This document shows positions 11,317-22,926 of a stretch of 64,000 nucleotides of DNA, one piece after another (the first letter of the stretch is position 1; each line of letters starts with the position of its first letter). Under the pieces are notes generated by a model that was not told where the DNA came from, made no database searches, and worked only from the letters and a program-made list of their open reading frames with translations. This DNA is from Sphaerosporella brunnea (Eukaryota > Ascomycota > Pezizomycetes > Pezizales > Pyronemataceae): contig VXIS01000085.1 of the NCBI GenBank assembly GCA_008704415.1, positions 84,483 to 148,482 on the forward strand. Direction: 5' to 3'. Made by a program: the position numbers and the translations under genes.

Positions 11317-11640
11317 CTAGTACTTGACAGAAATGCCCTGAACCGGACTATACTCTCCGGTGATCGAGCTCCAAGTGTAGACGGGACGGGCAACACGAAT
11401 ATCAGGGAGTTCGTCCTTGCTCATGGTAGCGGGATAGAACTTCCAGTGAGCAATTGGATGCTCGGCGGTCGGGGCGCAACGGTAGACGTAGTACTCGACG
11501 CCGGGAACGGGGGCAGAGATCGGGACAGTCGGGGGTGAGGCCGGGCTGACGTAGCAGATCTTGGGGGACGGCTGGGCAGCGGGAACGTAGCTGACGCTGA
11601 CGCCGGGCTGGTTGACGGTGACGGTGTAATTGTAGGACAT
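11317..11640 (-). CDS. 107-aa orphan protein
   Basis: Single exon, ATG at 11640. It is rich in Val, Pro, Ser and Tyr. The N-terminus alternates hydrophobic and polar residues (SYNYTVTVNQPGVSVSY), suggesting a beta-rich fold. Proline stretches are followed by HPIAHWKFYPATMSKDELP and a hydrophobic/aromatic C-terminus. No signal peptide or membrane segment seen. Not recognised. Confidence 0.6.
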   Translation of the reverse strand: MSYNYTVTVNQPGVSVSYVPAAQPSPKICYVSPASPPTVPISAPVPGVEYYVYRCAPTAEHPIAHWKFYPATMSKDELPDIRVARPVYTWSSITGEYSPVQGISVKY

Positions 11641-12599
11641 GGTTGCGGAATGTGAAAGTAGCGAGTTTGTGGCAGTATTTTTTTTTCGAGGATGAGGGAG
11701 TATTGAGGAAGGGGAAGGGAGGACGGGCTGCAGGAGAAGGGAGAAGCACGGCTTTAAGGCGTGCAGTTGAGCCAGCTAGGCCATCGGGCCATTGCTTTCC
11801 GGGGACCTCCGACGCTGGCCACCGCATCGGTGGTAGTGGAAGATGCTGAGCTCACGGGCTTGTGCACGTCCGTTCCAAATGTGCTGCGGAGTGTGTACAA
11901 TGTAGCATGCTGCAACGCTTTACCACAGAGCACCGCCCTTCCTGTGAGGACTGCTATTTGTTTATCTGTAAGAGAGCATGAGAGCTGTCAAGACTGCTCT
12001 CAATGCCAGGGCCTTTTGAACGGAGCATCGAACCGAGAGCTGCCTTTAGCTGGGTGGTTTCCTGTACCGGCTCTCCACTGCCCGCTGTAACCACCAGCAC
12101 GAGTGGCAGCAGCAGCAGACGACGAGCCGGCGGATGCACATGAACATCGGATCACCCAAGGGTGAATGAAAATCAGTGGATATTTGCGTGTGGATCGCTG
12201 GAACACGAGACAGCTGCTAATCCAAATTTTGTCAATGCCGGAAAGTACAGGGGATCTGGCTGCGTCGAGGGTCACGTGGCTGACACCGAACATGCAACAC
12301 GCGGGTCAAAAACTGTCAAGCCGAAACGAAGGTGCGTTCGGTGGGGACTATGAGTTATCGATTTCTTTCTTCTAGGCGAAGAATGGGGATACTTGTAGTG
12401 GCTTGGAATGGGCACGAGGAATGAATGATACAGTGGTTGCAGAGAAATTGATGATGTTTCAGTAGTGATAACATTTGCGCAGCCTACCTGCTAGGCTTGC
12501 TTTGGTTTGTAATTGAGTTTATTGTTTGTATGCGACCGCAAATGACCCCCCCCCCCCCCTACCCTGCTGCCCCTTATTGATGCTATCTAGACCTCGTGC
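11641..12599. other. intergenic
   Basis: No supported gene. A run of 14 C lies at 12546-12559. Confidence 0.4.
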
Positions 12600-13150
12600 A
12601 TTATGATAGAAAAGACGAAAGAAAGAAACAAGCCCGTAACAAAGTGGAAAATGCCATAGCCTCTGGACACGCGGGGCCACTCCTCCGAAGATCTCACTTT
12701 CCCCACCGGAAAACTCGTCCTGGACCAAGTTGCCAGATTGCGGAGCCGCTACGCCCGTCATGCTAGAAATGCTCGATTCCAGTTCTTCTAGCCGGATCCC
12801 TCGCTTGGGGAGTTGGGCAGGCGGCAGGGGTTGTGACGCTCACTGGCTATGATGTGCGGTTTCGACGAGTTCGATATGATGGCTGAGTGGACTGTGTTGT
12901 TCTTTGTAGGTGGGTCCAACGTGCTGCGTTTTTGCAGCTCGTTGTTTTCGAAGGAAGCTGGCCCGCGGATTCGCGTAACGTTTATCGACTTGTTTCGCCC
13001 CCTTTGGATGGTTCGTCAGGTTGTTTTGGCGGTCCTGCTTTCGATGCCGCTGTATCCGAAGCGGTGATTCTTCCGCGTGCGCTGCCGTCGCCTGCTTTGA
13101 ACCGCCGATCTGGCGTTGAGTACTCGTTGATATCGCACAATTCGAACGAC
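12600..13150 (-). pseudogene. probable decayed coding region, Ser/Asn/Pro-rich
   Basis: On the minus strand, three frames in succession give protein-like sequence. About 13135-12990 contains INEYSTPDRRFKAGDGSARG and GGETSR, then a stop. About 12985-12785 contains NVTRIRGPASFENNELQK and NPCRLPNSPSEGSG, then a stop. About 12800-12670 contains RLEELESSISSMTGV and GEIFGGVAP-like sequence (seen as SEIFGGVAPR). The frames meet at single-base offsets and no clear introns lie between them, so frameshift decay is more likely than splicing. Family unknown. Confidence 0.35.
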
Positions 13151-14346
13151 TGTCAGGCTGTCGTTGCCTTGCCTAGTTGCGTAGATTGTTGCTTCACTGG
13201 GTATCACTCAGCCTTTGAAGCATGGTCCTCAGCTAAAGTTCGAAACTCAATGACGTCAAGCATGGAAAAAAGCAACAACATTTCGAGTGAGCAAAAAAAA
13301 AAAAGAAGCGCCACCTAATACCAGGCAGGAAATCGTGAACCCCTCTAGGTTCGCTACACATGTTATCTACCAAAGATACCTCCGTTCGACGCCAGACTTG
13401 CTTCCGTGCCGTTCGCCCCTGGTGAGCGACAGAACTGGAGAGAACAAAAAACCGAGCGGTTCCAAGTACAGTGGTATCAGCGTTCGTGAACGACCGGAAG
13501 AACAACAACAGCCAGATTAAGCATTGCAATGAAAAGGATCAAAAGCAAAAACAAGGAACAAAGTAAGCCATTGCGATTCCGCCGGTGGTATATTGTTTCT
13601 CCTAACAAGACTCTATGTGGCCGTAGTAGTCGTATTTCGGCCCCAAGACGGTAGACGACACACCCACGCTCTTGAGCGACGGACCTATTTTCGAGTCAAA
13701 TATTCACAATCGCAATGACACTTTAACGATAAACTACATCAAACAGAGCGTCAAAGGGCACCCCACGACGGCGTACTCTTCCTTTCCTTCTGCTCCCGCT
13801 GTTCTTTAGCAATCCGGTACGGTTCATTGGCCTGTTGCTAACTGCCGCGGCCGCCGACGTTTCTTTTCCTGCTGCTTCTTTGCCTCGTGAGCGTGTTGCT
13901 CCTGCAATTTCTTGCGCGGTTTCTCCAGTTTGAAAACAAAAACAGGGTGGCTTTTCTCTGCACGCGGGCTTTGCCGCCATTGAGACGCCAAGTCCGGGGT
14001 TGATATTCACAACTGATCACTCGCATAAAAAATTCCCATCACACCGGCAGGTACCTGTTTCAATTGGTTCGGAGATCTGGGGAACAAAAAATAACGCTAG
14101 CGGTGATGCCACGGCAAACCGCGCCATCGTCCCTCGCAACATTTCGACAGACTTTTGCACAGAGTTGCAACCCCCCCCCCCCACCTGATCAGCTCACTAC
14201 TGGACTCGAATGATAGGGTTCACGCAGGCCATACATCGGATATCTTTCTGAGGCCGATGGCGTCTGTTATCAACATTATCTCGTGCGGCGAAAAAAGCAA
14301 GATATCAATTAACCGCCATATCGGTATCAAAGGCCCAAACAAGAAT
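13151..14346. other. intergenic with one doubtful small ORF
   Basis: A minus-strand ORF of 85 codons (13980-13723) begins MAAKPACREK and ends in a basic tail. The opposite strand is equally open, so I do not call it. A C run lies at about 14169-14180. Nothing else seen. Confidence 0.35.
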
Positions 14347-16074
14347 CTACAACATCGGCTTCAGCTCCCTCCGCCACCCCTGCGTTTCCGCAATCATCTC
14401 CGCCGCCCTCTCTCCAATCGCGAGAACCGTCAGCATAGGGCTATAGACATTATCAGCCACGATCCACATTCCGGAAGGAGAAACAACCTACTTCACCGTG
14501 ACCATCGACGGAAAAACGCTCGCATCCGCAATCCGAATGCCCTCAACGCCAACGAGCTTCAATTCCGGGTCCACAACGGCCATTTCATCGACGCGGGGGT
14601 CGCCCATCTTCGCGGTTCCGGCTGGATGATACACTGTGTGTGCGACCCTGCGGCCATACTTGCTCAGCTGCTCATCAGTGACGCACTCCGGCCCGGGCGC
14701 AACCTCTCGTTTCAGGTATCGTTTAAAAGGCTCCATCTCGGCGACTTTTCTAGCCGCGCGGAAGCCATCCACCAGGGTTTTAGCATCATACCCTTCCGGG
14801 TCTGTAAAATATCTGAAGTCCAGTGCAGGCTTGACATTCGGGTCTTTCGAGGAGAGATATAATCTCCCCACCGATTTCGGACGCGGGATGTTGGGGGTCA
14901 TGCAGAATGCGTGCAGTGGGGCTTCGAACCCGAGCCGGGAGGTGTTGACGCAGAAGGGAATTTGGTAGGTGTGCATCATGAGATCTGGCGCACCCGTACC
15001 CGTGCGGTCTAGGAAAATCCCGCCGTCGCTGTGCATCGTCGTTTCCGGCGGCATAGCCTCGTGCAGCTCCCATATAATGATGCTTTCGGGGTGGTCAAGT
15101 AGGTTTTCGCCGACGCCGGCGAGGTTGTGTTGCACTGGTATGCCGAGGGAGGAGAGTTGGCCCGCCGGGCCGATGCCGGAGTGCAATAGTAGCTTGGGAG
15201 TATCTATTGAGCCACCGCAGAGGATGATCTCATGCTTGGCTGCCAGGTTGAGTTTCTTCCCCGACTTCAGCGTCAGCGTGATGCTCTCCGCCTTCTTCGC
15301 CCGCTGGGACGAAGCTTGCGCCGAGAGGTTTACGCGGGAAACCCAGGCCTCTGTGAGCACCAGCAGATTGCCGCGCTTCTCCTCGCCGCTGAATATCGGG
15401 TGCAGATATGCTACGCTCGCCGAGCTCCTGGTTCCCTCCTCCGGCTCATACGCAACCGAAAAGAAGCCTACGCCCTCCGCAAAGCCTCCCTGCTCCCGGA
15501 TCGGCTTGTTGAAATCGTCGATAACCGGGATATCCAATGCCTTGGAGCACGTGGTTACCCAGTCTTTCACCAGCTGGTTGCGGTGCCGTGGGTGGACTGG
15601 GTGGACGCGGCAGCGGATTTGGTCAAGACACCGCTGAACCGTGGCGAAGTCCCAACCCTTGACGCCGGCAGATTCCCACCGTTGGAGATCGTGCTTCAAT
15701 GGGCGGAACGAGATCAGCGTGTTGTGCGAGCTGCAGCCGCCCAGGATTTTTGCCCGCGAATGCCGGATGTGCGAGTTCCCCATCGGCTGCTCGGTCGTTG
15801 GGTAGTCGTAGTCATAGGCTGGATCACCGAGAAGAGAGAGCCATTCTTTAAGCTGCAGAACTTTGGTGTCGTTGAAGTCCGACGGCCCGGCTTCGATTAG
15901 AAGCACTTGTTTGTGTGGCAGGTAAGAGGAGAGACAGGAGGCTATGACGCAACCGGCGGTGCCACCCCTGGGAAGTGTCAATATGTGAGGAGATCATCGG
16001 TAGTGCGTGAAGGGGACATACCCGACAATGATGTAGTCCGGCTGATAGTTCACTGGGAGTGTATTGGTCGTCAT
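14347..16074 (-). CDS. choline oxidase (FAD-dependent GMC oxidoreductase)
   Basis: Three exons: 16074-16022, 15967-14492 and 14440-14347, with introns of 54 bp (GTATGT/CCCAG) and 51 bp (GTAGGT/TATAG). The joins rebuild two conserved blocks: the FAD-binding DYIIVGGGTAGCVIA at residues 13-27 and the C-terminal TVNPMLTV. The product is 540 aa, the normal size. His-99 lies in LGGCSSHNT, the position of the covalent FAD-linked histidine of bacterial choline oxidase; His-465 (YHPAGTAKMG) and Asn-510 match the catalytic pair. The expected reaction is oxidation of choline to betaine aldehyde with H2O2 production, and possibly on to betaine. The divergent neighbour is a betaine aldehyde dehydrogenase, which supports the substrate. 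A TATA sequence lies 90 bp upstream. Other GMC alcohol oxidases are less likely. Confidence 0.9.
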
Positions 16075-16754
16075 GTTGCTTGCCCTGTGATGCCTCGGGG
16101 GTGATCATCCATTCGACGCCGAGTGTGAGCCAATATGTCGCAATTCAGACCCGGCAAAGATGAGATATATACCGCAGGCAGCCGCTGCTTCCAGTCGATC
16201 GATACATCTTGTCCTGGACCGAAAGGGAGCAATGGAGCCAGGCAATGAAAGGCAATGAAGAACATTGCAGATGCAGCCAAGTGCATTACGACGGCACCAT
16301 TCACAACGGTACGATTACCAAGCAATGGTTGACCGGGCTCCCAAGGGTTGACAAAGTGGTCTCATCCCAACTCCGATATGGATCTTCATCTGCGGCCGGA
16401 GCCGTGGAAAGCCGAAGTAACGGCGGGGCCGAGTGGATATTGTTTCTGGCGAAGATCATCGTATCATTCGTATCGCTCGTGTGGCCTGGATGATTAGTTC
16501 GGTGTTGATACCGACGATACACATGTGGCTCTTTTCCTGCCCGTCGCATCGCGATATGCACACATTCTCGCGCGATTCCTGTTTGAGCTATAAGATCCCG
16601 CATGGGGCAGATCAGTTAACCGATGCGGTATCCGCAATGCGGGGTCTGAAACGCTAACCATTTTCTACTAGGCCTGGGTTAGGGATGTCCTATCACATCC
16701 GCTCTTTTCCCGCCATCACAAGGGACATTCTGCCATCTTCAGTTCACCACCGCC
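16075..16754. promoter_or_regulatory. 680-bp divergent promoter of the choline-betaine gene pair
   Basis: The only sequence between the ATGs of the choline oxidase (minus) and the aldehyde dehydrogenase (plus). A TATATA motif at 16165-16171 suits the minus-strand gene. I see no clear TATA for the plus-strand gene. Head-to-head layout suggests co-regulation, for example by choline or nitrogen supply (inference). Confidence 0.55.
16165..16171 (-). promoter_or_regulatory. TATA box of the choline oxidase gene
   Basis: TATATA on the minus strand about 90 bp upstream of the ATG at 16074. Confidence 0.45.
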
Positions 16755-18315
16755 ATGACCGCCCCCGAGACCTTCCCCACGCAAACCCACTACCTCAATG
16801 GCGAGCCCTACCACTCGGATACGTCAACCTTTACAATCTATAACCCTGCCACAGGCGTCCCTTCCGCCGAAGTCTTCACCGCCTCTCCTTCAGACATAGA
16901 GCATGCCATAAACACATCCCTCGCTGCATTCGACGCCTGGTCCAAAACGCCATCAATTGAGCGATCGAGAATCCTTCTTCGCGCTGTCTCACTCCTCCGT
17001 GCCCGTAACAACGACATCGCGCGCATCGAAACACTCGATACTGGGAAAGCGTATGTCGAAACGTCGACCGTGGACATTGCAACAGGCGCGGATGTACTCG
17101 AGTACTTTGCAGGCGTGGCGATGGGACTCGCCGGCGAAGGGAAGATGATTCCGCTGCGCGATAATGCCTGGATTTATACACGGAAGGAGCCGCTGGGCGT
17201 GTGTGTTGGCATTGGAGCCTGGAACTATCCAATCCAGATGTACCACCCACCAGCCTACTCCTTTTCGTGGCCAATTGGAGGCTGACTAGCAGATACTCTA
17301 TAGCGCACTGTGGAAATGCGCCCCTGCCCTCGCCGCTGGAAATACCTTCATCTTCAAGCCGTCGGAAGTAACGCCACTCACCGCATCAATCCTGGCCTCA
17401 ATCCTTACCGAAGCCGGCCTGCCACCGGGTGTTTTCAACGTAATCCACGGCGGGGCCACAGTCGGGGCTGCCCTCTGTTCCCATCCCCGCGTCGCCAAGG
17501 TCTCCTTCACCGGCCAGCCGTCCACGGGAATAAGTGTCTACACCGCCGCCGCAAAGACGCTAAAGCCAGTGACACTCGAGCTCGCCGGTAAATCCCCATT
17601 CATAGTCTTTGCGGACGCCGACCTGACCGCCGCGGTTGACTGCTGCCTGACCGCCAACTTCTTCTCCACCGGGCAGGTATGCACCAACGGCACGCGGGTG
17701 TTCGTTCACTCCTCGATTATGGGCGAGTTTACTTCGCTATTGGTGCAGAAGGCAAAGGAATGCATCCGCGCCGGCGATCCCCTGGACCCAGCCACCAACT
17801 TCGGTCCGTTGGTGAGTAAGCAGCACTACGAGAAGGTTGTGGCATACATCCGCCACGGCGTCGACGTCGACAAAGCCAGTCTTCTCCTCGGCGGAACCTC
17901 CGTCTCCCTCCCCCCTCCTTTCGACTCCGGTTTCTTCCTCCCGCCAACTATCTTCACCGACTGCACTGACGCCATGAAAATCGTTCGCGAAGAGATTTTT
18001 GGTCCGGTCGCGTGTCTGCTATCCTTTGAAACACTGGACGAAGCCATCGCCCGCGCGAACGATACGGAGCTGGGACTAGCGGCGGGTGTGTTTACGAAGG
18101 ACCTGGATATTGCCCATAGAGTGGTCGCCAAGGTCAACGCGGGCATTTGCTGGATAAACACGTGGGGCGAAAGTCCCGCGCAGATGCCAGTGGGCGGATG
18201 GGGGTTCTCTGGCCTGGGCGTTGAGAATGGGGTGGAGGCGTTGGATGCGTTTACGAGGAATAAGAGTGTCCTGGTCGAGAATGGAAGTGTTGTACCGGCG
18301 TTTGCTAAGTTGTAG
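16755..18315 (+). CDS. betaine aldehyde dehydrogenase (NAD(P)-dependent ALDH family)
   Basis: Exons 16755-17239 and 17304-18315 with a 64-bp intron. The donor GTACCA is weak, but the acceptor TATAG rebuilds the conserved [21 protein letters not shown]. The product is 498 aa, the normal ALDH length. Catalytic residues are visible: Glu-254 in LELAGKSP and Cys-288 in [11 protein letters not shown], 34 residues apart as in known betaine aldehyde dehydrogenases. NFGPLVS and EEIFGPV are also present. It should oxidise betaine aldehyde to glycine betaine, the second step after the divergent choline oxidase. Betaine serves as an osmolyte or as a carbon/nitrogen source. No targeting sequence is obvious. 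The start is the first ATG, in context CCGCCATGA. Confidence 0.9.
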
Positions 18316-19309
18316 ATTATTTTTGATTTTTCTTTTGGCGTATACATACATAGACTGGATAAGGGTAGACCTGACGCGCTCACTGTTTCACAACGGGGCT
18401 ACAGAACTTTTCTCTGCTCAGGTATACCGAGTGACTGTCGGTGATGCGAGCCACACTGTAGTGGTCTTCTCATCGCCGAATATATGAGTCTTCTTTCCCA
18501 ATAAACAACCACCTGTTTCTATTGCACGGCCAATGGATTGTGCATTAAAACCTGAAAAGTCAGCAGATAGCTATTTGGCTTTGGGAGGTTGTTAGACGGA
18601 CTTGGTTTACAACACCGCTGTCCTTAGTCACCCTTCTTTGCACGGGCTATGTCATGTTCATCTTGAATGCTGTTCCACGTGTGGATTTTCAACTTTGCCA
18701 TGCTACTATGATCACCCCAGTCATTTCCTGTCGCATCGGCATAGATACTTGTGGAATTGTAGACGGCGACGACCCCCCATTCTTTCTCCCTTCGCTTTTT
18801 AACCACCAGCCAAAAACCTCCAGGCTCCGAAATCGCACCATGCCCTACGAGTCGCCATTTCTCTTCCATGTCCTGTTGCAAGCGGCTATCAGATCTTTTT
18901 TTGCCATTGACAGATTAACTTTGATCACAGGCAGATTTGATATTGTTGATCATGGGACAGACATACCGGTAAACATGCTATTGAGGCCCGCAATCCAAGT
19001 TGACCGCCTCACTAACTTCTAACAACAACCATTGTGAATGACGGACCAGCCTCAATGGTTGCAGCGAGTAAACGAATCCAACTGGCGGCCGGCCTTCTTC
19101 CGTTTCATCACCACATACAGCTCCAGACAAAACGTTTCACCTTCGAAAATTGGGCCCCGGCAAGAGACGTTGGTTTCACTCACCTCTCACTCGTTCCCAA
19201 TGCATCATCACTAACACTGAGACGAGAATCGGAGGCCAAAGACAAGGCTGTCCTCAAAGACCAGGACACCGGTAAGTGGTCACCCGTCCCACCCGTGCAA
19301 CTCACCATA
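18316..19309. other. intergenic
   Basis: 3' flank of the dehydrogenase gene, then non-coding sequence. The plus-strand frame from 19034 is open but poor in coding character and may be the leader of the gene at 19310. It contains a GTAAGT at about 19272. Confidence 0.4.
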
Positions 19310-19683
19310 ATGAGCACCGCTCGACAGCAACAGGCGATCACCCCATCTCCGACGAAGAGATCTAGTCTTACCCCCGCGGCCAACGCGGCACCCAAGCGGT
19401 GCAAGGCCAGCAGTGGCGAAACCCACAAGGCCACGAAGGACGCCCAGAACCTCCTCCACCGCACCCTCAACGCCGTTGCCCCCACCACCTCCATCTCCAA
19501 CTGGAGGGGCGGCGAGTTGTCAAACCAAGGCCCCGGGGTGTGCTCCTGGGTGCTAGCACCCAGAGCGTAATCTTCCGTCCGGAACTGTACGCAACCCTCA
19601 AGACGAGGGATCAGTTCAATCCCATTGAGGACCTTATCGATGCTCTGTCGGGGCAAAAACTGGCCGAGGCGGATAGGAAGTAG
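19310..19683 (+). pseudogene. small basic orphan protein gene with apparent frameshift
   Basis: ATG 19310 starts a hydrophilic protein (MSTARQQQAITPSPTKRSS, then KRCKASSGETHKATKDAQNL) that stops at 19568-19570. Another frame takes over near 19530-19545 and reads through VIFRPELYATLKTRD and NPIEDLIDALSGQKLAEAD to a stop at 19681-19683. Only a 19-base GT..AG segment lies at the junction, too short for an intron, and the sequence there is CCCCGGGG, a likely slip site. Either a one-base indel broke the gene or the assembly has an error. Family unknown. Confidence 0.4.
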
Positions 19684-21685
19684 GCGGAGGGGTAGGGGAT
19701 GGGTTGCTAGAAAAAAAATATATACAGTGAACCTCTAGCATTTGCAAAGATAATAGACACTGAAAACCCCTCATACGACCAGGGTGAGTAACATTGTAGT
19801 CGTGATCACGTTCCCTGTTCGTTGCTGGGATTCGGGTTGTCCGTTTCACTTGCGCTTCGTCTTTTCCAGGCCATCAACGGTCACTCACTCCAAATTTGGT
19901 GGAGCGCTGCTGCCACGCAGATTAGGTTTGATTTTATCAATTTTTTTATCTCACCGATTTCCCATCACACCGACAGACCTGAACAACAGTCTTTGGCGGT
20001 CGGAACAGTGGGCCTCGTGAACTTATTGTTCAACGACCTGTCACATGCAAAACGGCCTCTGCAAAACCCAATCAACTAAGCCTAATACAGTTTCTTCGAG
20101 TGATACTAAATGCTTATGTATAGTTGAATACAGAGAATCGCACTCGATGCGGTCATTCCGGATCCGGCTTCAAGCCAAAAAGTTCAAGTGGTCACAACCA
20201 GAGAGCATAATTTGTTTTTGAAGTTGCAGGCTGTTATGCATGATGCTTCAAGAACAATTTATCTATGAACATCTTTTTCTACAATTGCCGAAATAAAGAC
20301 TTGAAGAGATAATCTAACATAGGGTTCAAAGTCGGCGCAGCGTACAATGGAAAAAGACAACCAGCATCATTCCGTGGAATTGTGAGTTTTGCTGGTAATG
20401 TCGTCGCCCTGGAGTTGTCACTTCGAGTAACTATTCTATTATCGGCTGGTATTCTCTTCTTTCTCATACTAGCGCAACGGCTGCAAATATGCCACAGGGT
20501 TTAGGTCGAGATCTTTGCGCTTCAGCTTTATGGGTCCTCCTGAATCCCTCCGCAATCGTCCAGTTTTTAGATTTCTCATGACGTCTGGTGATGCACCCCC
20601 CCGGCACCAAAAATACGGTCCGGAACAGTTTGCGCCGAATTGGGGGCGGCAAAATGAGTGACCAGGTCACGGAGAACATTGAGGCATGGGTTTTGTCAAG
20701 CGGACACGCATGGATCGGTTCTGGTCAACGGCATTTATATTGAAAACATGTGCATCAAGGGCGAACCTCCACTATGGTAAACTATGGCGCCGCCGCCCCC
20801 ACTACTCACCTACAGCCCCCCTCATCACGAATATCCAGATAGCGCCGTCGGTATTGTTGGACTTGTTAAGTTAGTCTCGTTCCACTTCCCCCGACATGCC
20901 TCAAGTCATCTGCAGAAACGCGAAAGCAATGACGGCAGACTGCAGTATATGGCCCACCTGATGATTGGACGTTGCCTAAACGTCTGTGAAGTCAGAAGCG
21001 GGGTCTTTACTGTTTGTAATCCGTCCAGCATTATCGGCAACTTAGAAATCCGTCAGGCGTGTCTTCACGGAGTAGGGGATGTGCACTCACCATCGTGCAT
21101 TGATTTAGCCCGATAAATGTCCTACTCGGATTCCGTCAAAGACTTGTACTCGGTCACACTGAGTCCCCAGTAGGACTGAGGGGCCCACTCTGTGGGGTGG
21201 GTGTTGCTTTCGGTCGTGGTCGAGTCGATTGCGGGTCTAGCCTGGTCGCTGTTTCGTTGTGCGCGGCCAGTTTGCGCTCCTGGAATGAAGATTGTCATTG
21301 TTCATCAAGTGAGTATGGGCCGGCTCCAAGCGACTTGGGCTTTTTGGGTTGGCATTGGGGACACTGTTCTGAACGGCTTTAACAAAGTATGCATCTTTAA
21401 ATCCCTCCGAGCTCCTTGAATCCCAGGAACGTCATGCTAAAGATGCCCATGTAATATCACATCTCAATGTAGGTTTGTCTCCTGTTCCTTCTTGTAGTCG
21501 CTTAGCATTTCTGAATAGGAAAGAGTGCACATGTCCACTTCTAGAACATTGCTCGTTCCCCTTTTTCGGTCGGTGTTCTGGTCCTCCGAGGTCGTTCAGT
21601 GAGGTAATCTTCCCGTAAAGTAAGTTCATTATCTCGTGCCGCTGGCGGCGTACTCGCCCTTTTCTCCTCGTCACTGTCGCGTCAT
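19684..21685. other. gene-poor stretch
   Basis: No supported genes or repeats. Short ORFs on both strands without coding character. Confidence 0.4.
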
Positions 21686-22108
21686 TCATCCTCGCCACAT
21701 GAAGGGGAGTAACATCTCCGCATCTAACCTGGCGCACGGGTAGAACCTGCGGCTATGGCGGAAGCCAAAGGCTTGCCACACCCAGCTCGTGTAGTCGCCG
21801 TCCTCGTCGGGCATCGTCTCTTGGCACGGCTTCCTAAATGGGTGTTAGTTGTAGCGCAAAATTGGTTGGTTCTGTGGCGAGACGTACAGGACCAACAGCA
21901 GCTGTCGCTGCTGCGACATATTCATAGGATTCCTGGGGAGGCTATTCTTCCTCTTCTTGATGATGCCGCTCCTCCCCACCACAATTTCCACCAGCGCGGT
22001 GCGGCATGCCTTAGTTCTAGCCTTGGGTTTTCGCTGTCCATGAGGTGCTGGGTGGTGTTCCGAGTTGATTGGTTGCGTGGGCGTCGATGGGGCTTTGTTC
22101 TTCCCCAC
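21686..22108 (-). CDS. orphan basic protein, at least 122 aa, start unresolved
   Basis: Two exons: up to 22108-21888 and 21833-21686, joined over a 54-bp intron with textbook signals (donor GTACGT, branch AACTAAC, acceptor TTTAG). Exon 1 is basic (KARTKACRTALVEIVVGRSG, then IIKKRKNSLP). Exon 2 gives ETMPDEDGDYTSWVWQAFGF and ends MLLPFMWRG. The first usable codon in the open frame is GTG at 22108. The frame stays open upstream, so a further 5' exon with the ATG is likely; a candidate acceptor CACAG lies near 22116. Family not recognised. Confidence 0.5.
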
Positions 22109-22327
22109 CCTTCTGTGATGAAGTGACTCAGCAAAAGTTAGGATTTCAAGAATCGTTTCTGAAGACGTAACCCTTAAGCACCAACAGTCCCACTATCTGG
22201 CTTGCAGGAACTGGATTGTGCAAGCAGGTGTGATATTGAATGCTTGAGCGGCTCATCATCAATCGGAAGTCCAAAAGTGTGGCGAGCGACATTGGCTACT
22301 CGCCATTCAATTTGGAACTCGAGACTT

Positions 22328-22335
22328 TATATAAC
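22328..22335 (+). promoter_or_regulatory. TATA box of the gene at 22467
   Basis: TTATATAA about 135 bp before the proposed split ATG. Confidence 0.5.
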
Positions 22336-22466
22336 TCGCTCAAATTATGATCCACCCACAACCAACAATGTGCCCACAACACACGAAAACTCAGTTTGCA
22401 CAGTGACAACCCGAATAAAATTCCCTTCCACCACATCCCACGAAAACACTGTTTTCATACTAAAAA

Positions 22467-22926
22467 AGTAATCAGTAACCCCGCGATCGCTTCATCAACC
22501 GCGTTGAGGAGTCAAAGCTAACATCATCAGTGGCGGGAACCACGAAGACCGCGCTCAACAAGCCCATCACGGGCCGCATCAAAAAGTTCGGCGAAAAGAC
22601 CCGCGCCACCCCAGCCAAGGCCGAAGAGAAGCTTTATGGTAAGTCTATATACCTACAGGCTTACTGGAACAGAGCGCTTACGAGCATATCCAGAGAACGA
22701 CCTCTTCAGTCTTGCCAGCCGGATTCCCGAAGATGATCCAGACTGCGACCTCTGGCTTTTTACGGATGACGAACTCCAAGACAGGATTTCTGAGGTGGAA
22801 CGCGTGCTCGAACTTCACAACGAGGCTGACAAGGCGGGAAAGAGTGTGCACAAGGTGGCCGAGGTGGACAAGGTCAAGAAGGTGGCGAAGAAGGCGAAGA
22901 AGGCGAAGAAGCCGAAGAAGGCCTAG
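22467..22926 (+). CDS. lysine-rich small protein; start codon apparently split by an intron
   Basis: No ATG opens the coding frame, but the A at 22467 joined to TG at 22531 makes ATG GCG. The intervening 22468-22530 has a GTAATC donor, a GCTAAC branch at 22517-22522 and a CAG acceptor. A second short intron (22639-22672, GTAAGT...ACAG, 34 bp) joins EKLY to ERLRAYPENDLF. The product is about 121 aa: a basic N-terminus (TGRIKKFGEKTRATPAK), an acidic middle (IPEDDPDCDLWLFTDDELQD), and a Lys/Ala tail with repeats of KKAKK that recalls histone-H1-like tails. A nuclear or chromatin role would be a guess. The 34-bp intron is unusually short, which lowers confidence. Confidence 0.5.

Noticed and set aside
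14636..15900. Long pl-strand ORFs (222 aa each) opposite the choline oxidase
   Set aside because: They are antisense shadows. The minus strand carries the conserved GMC motifs and proper introns.
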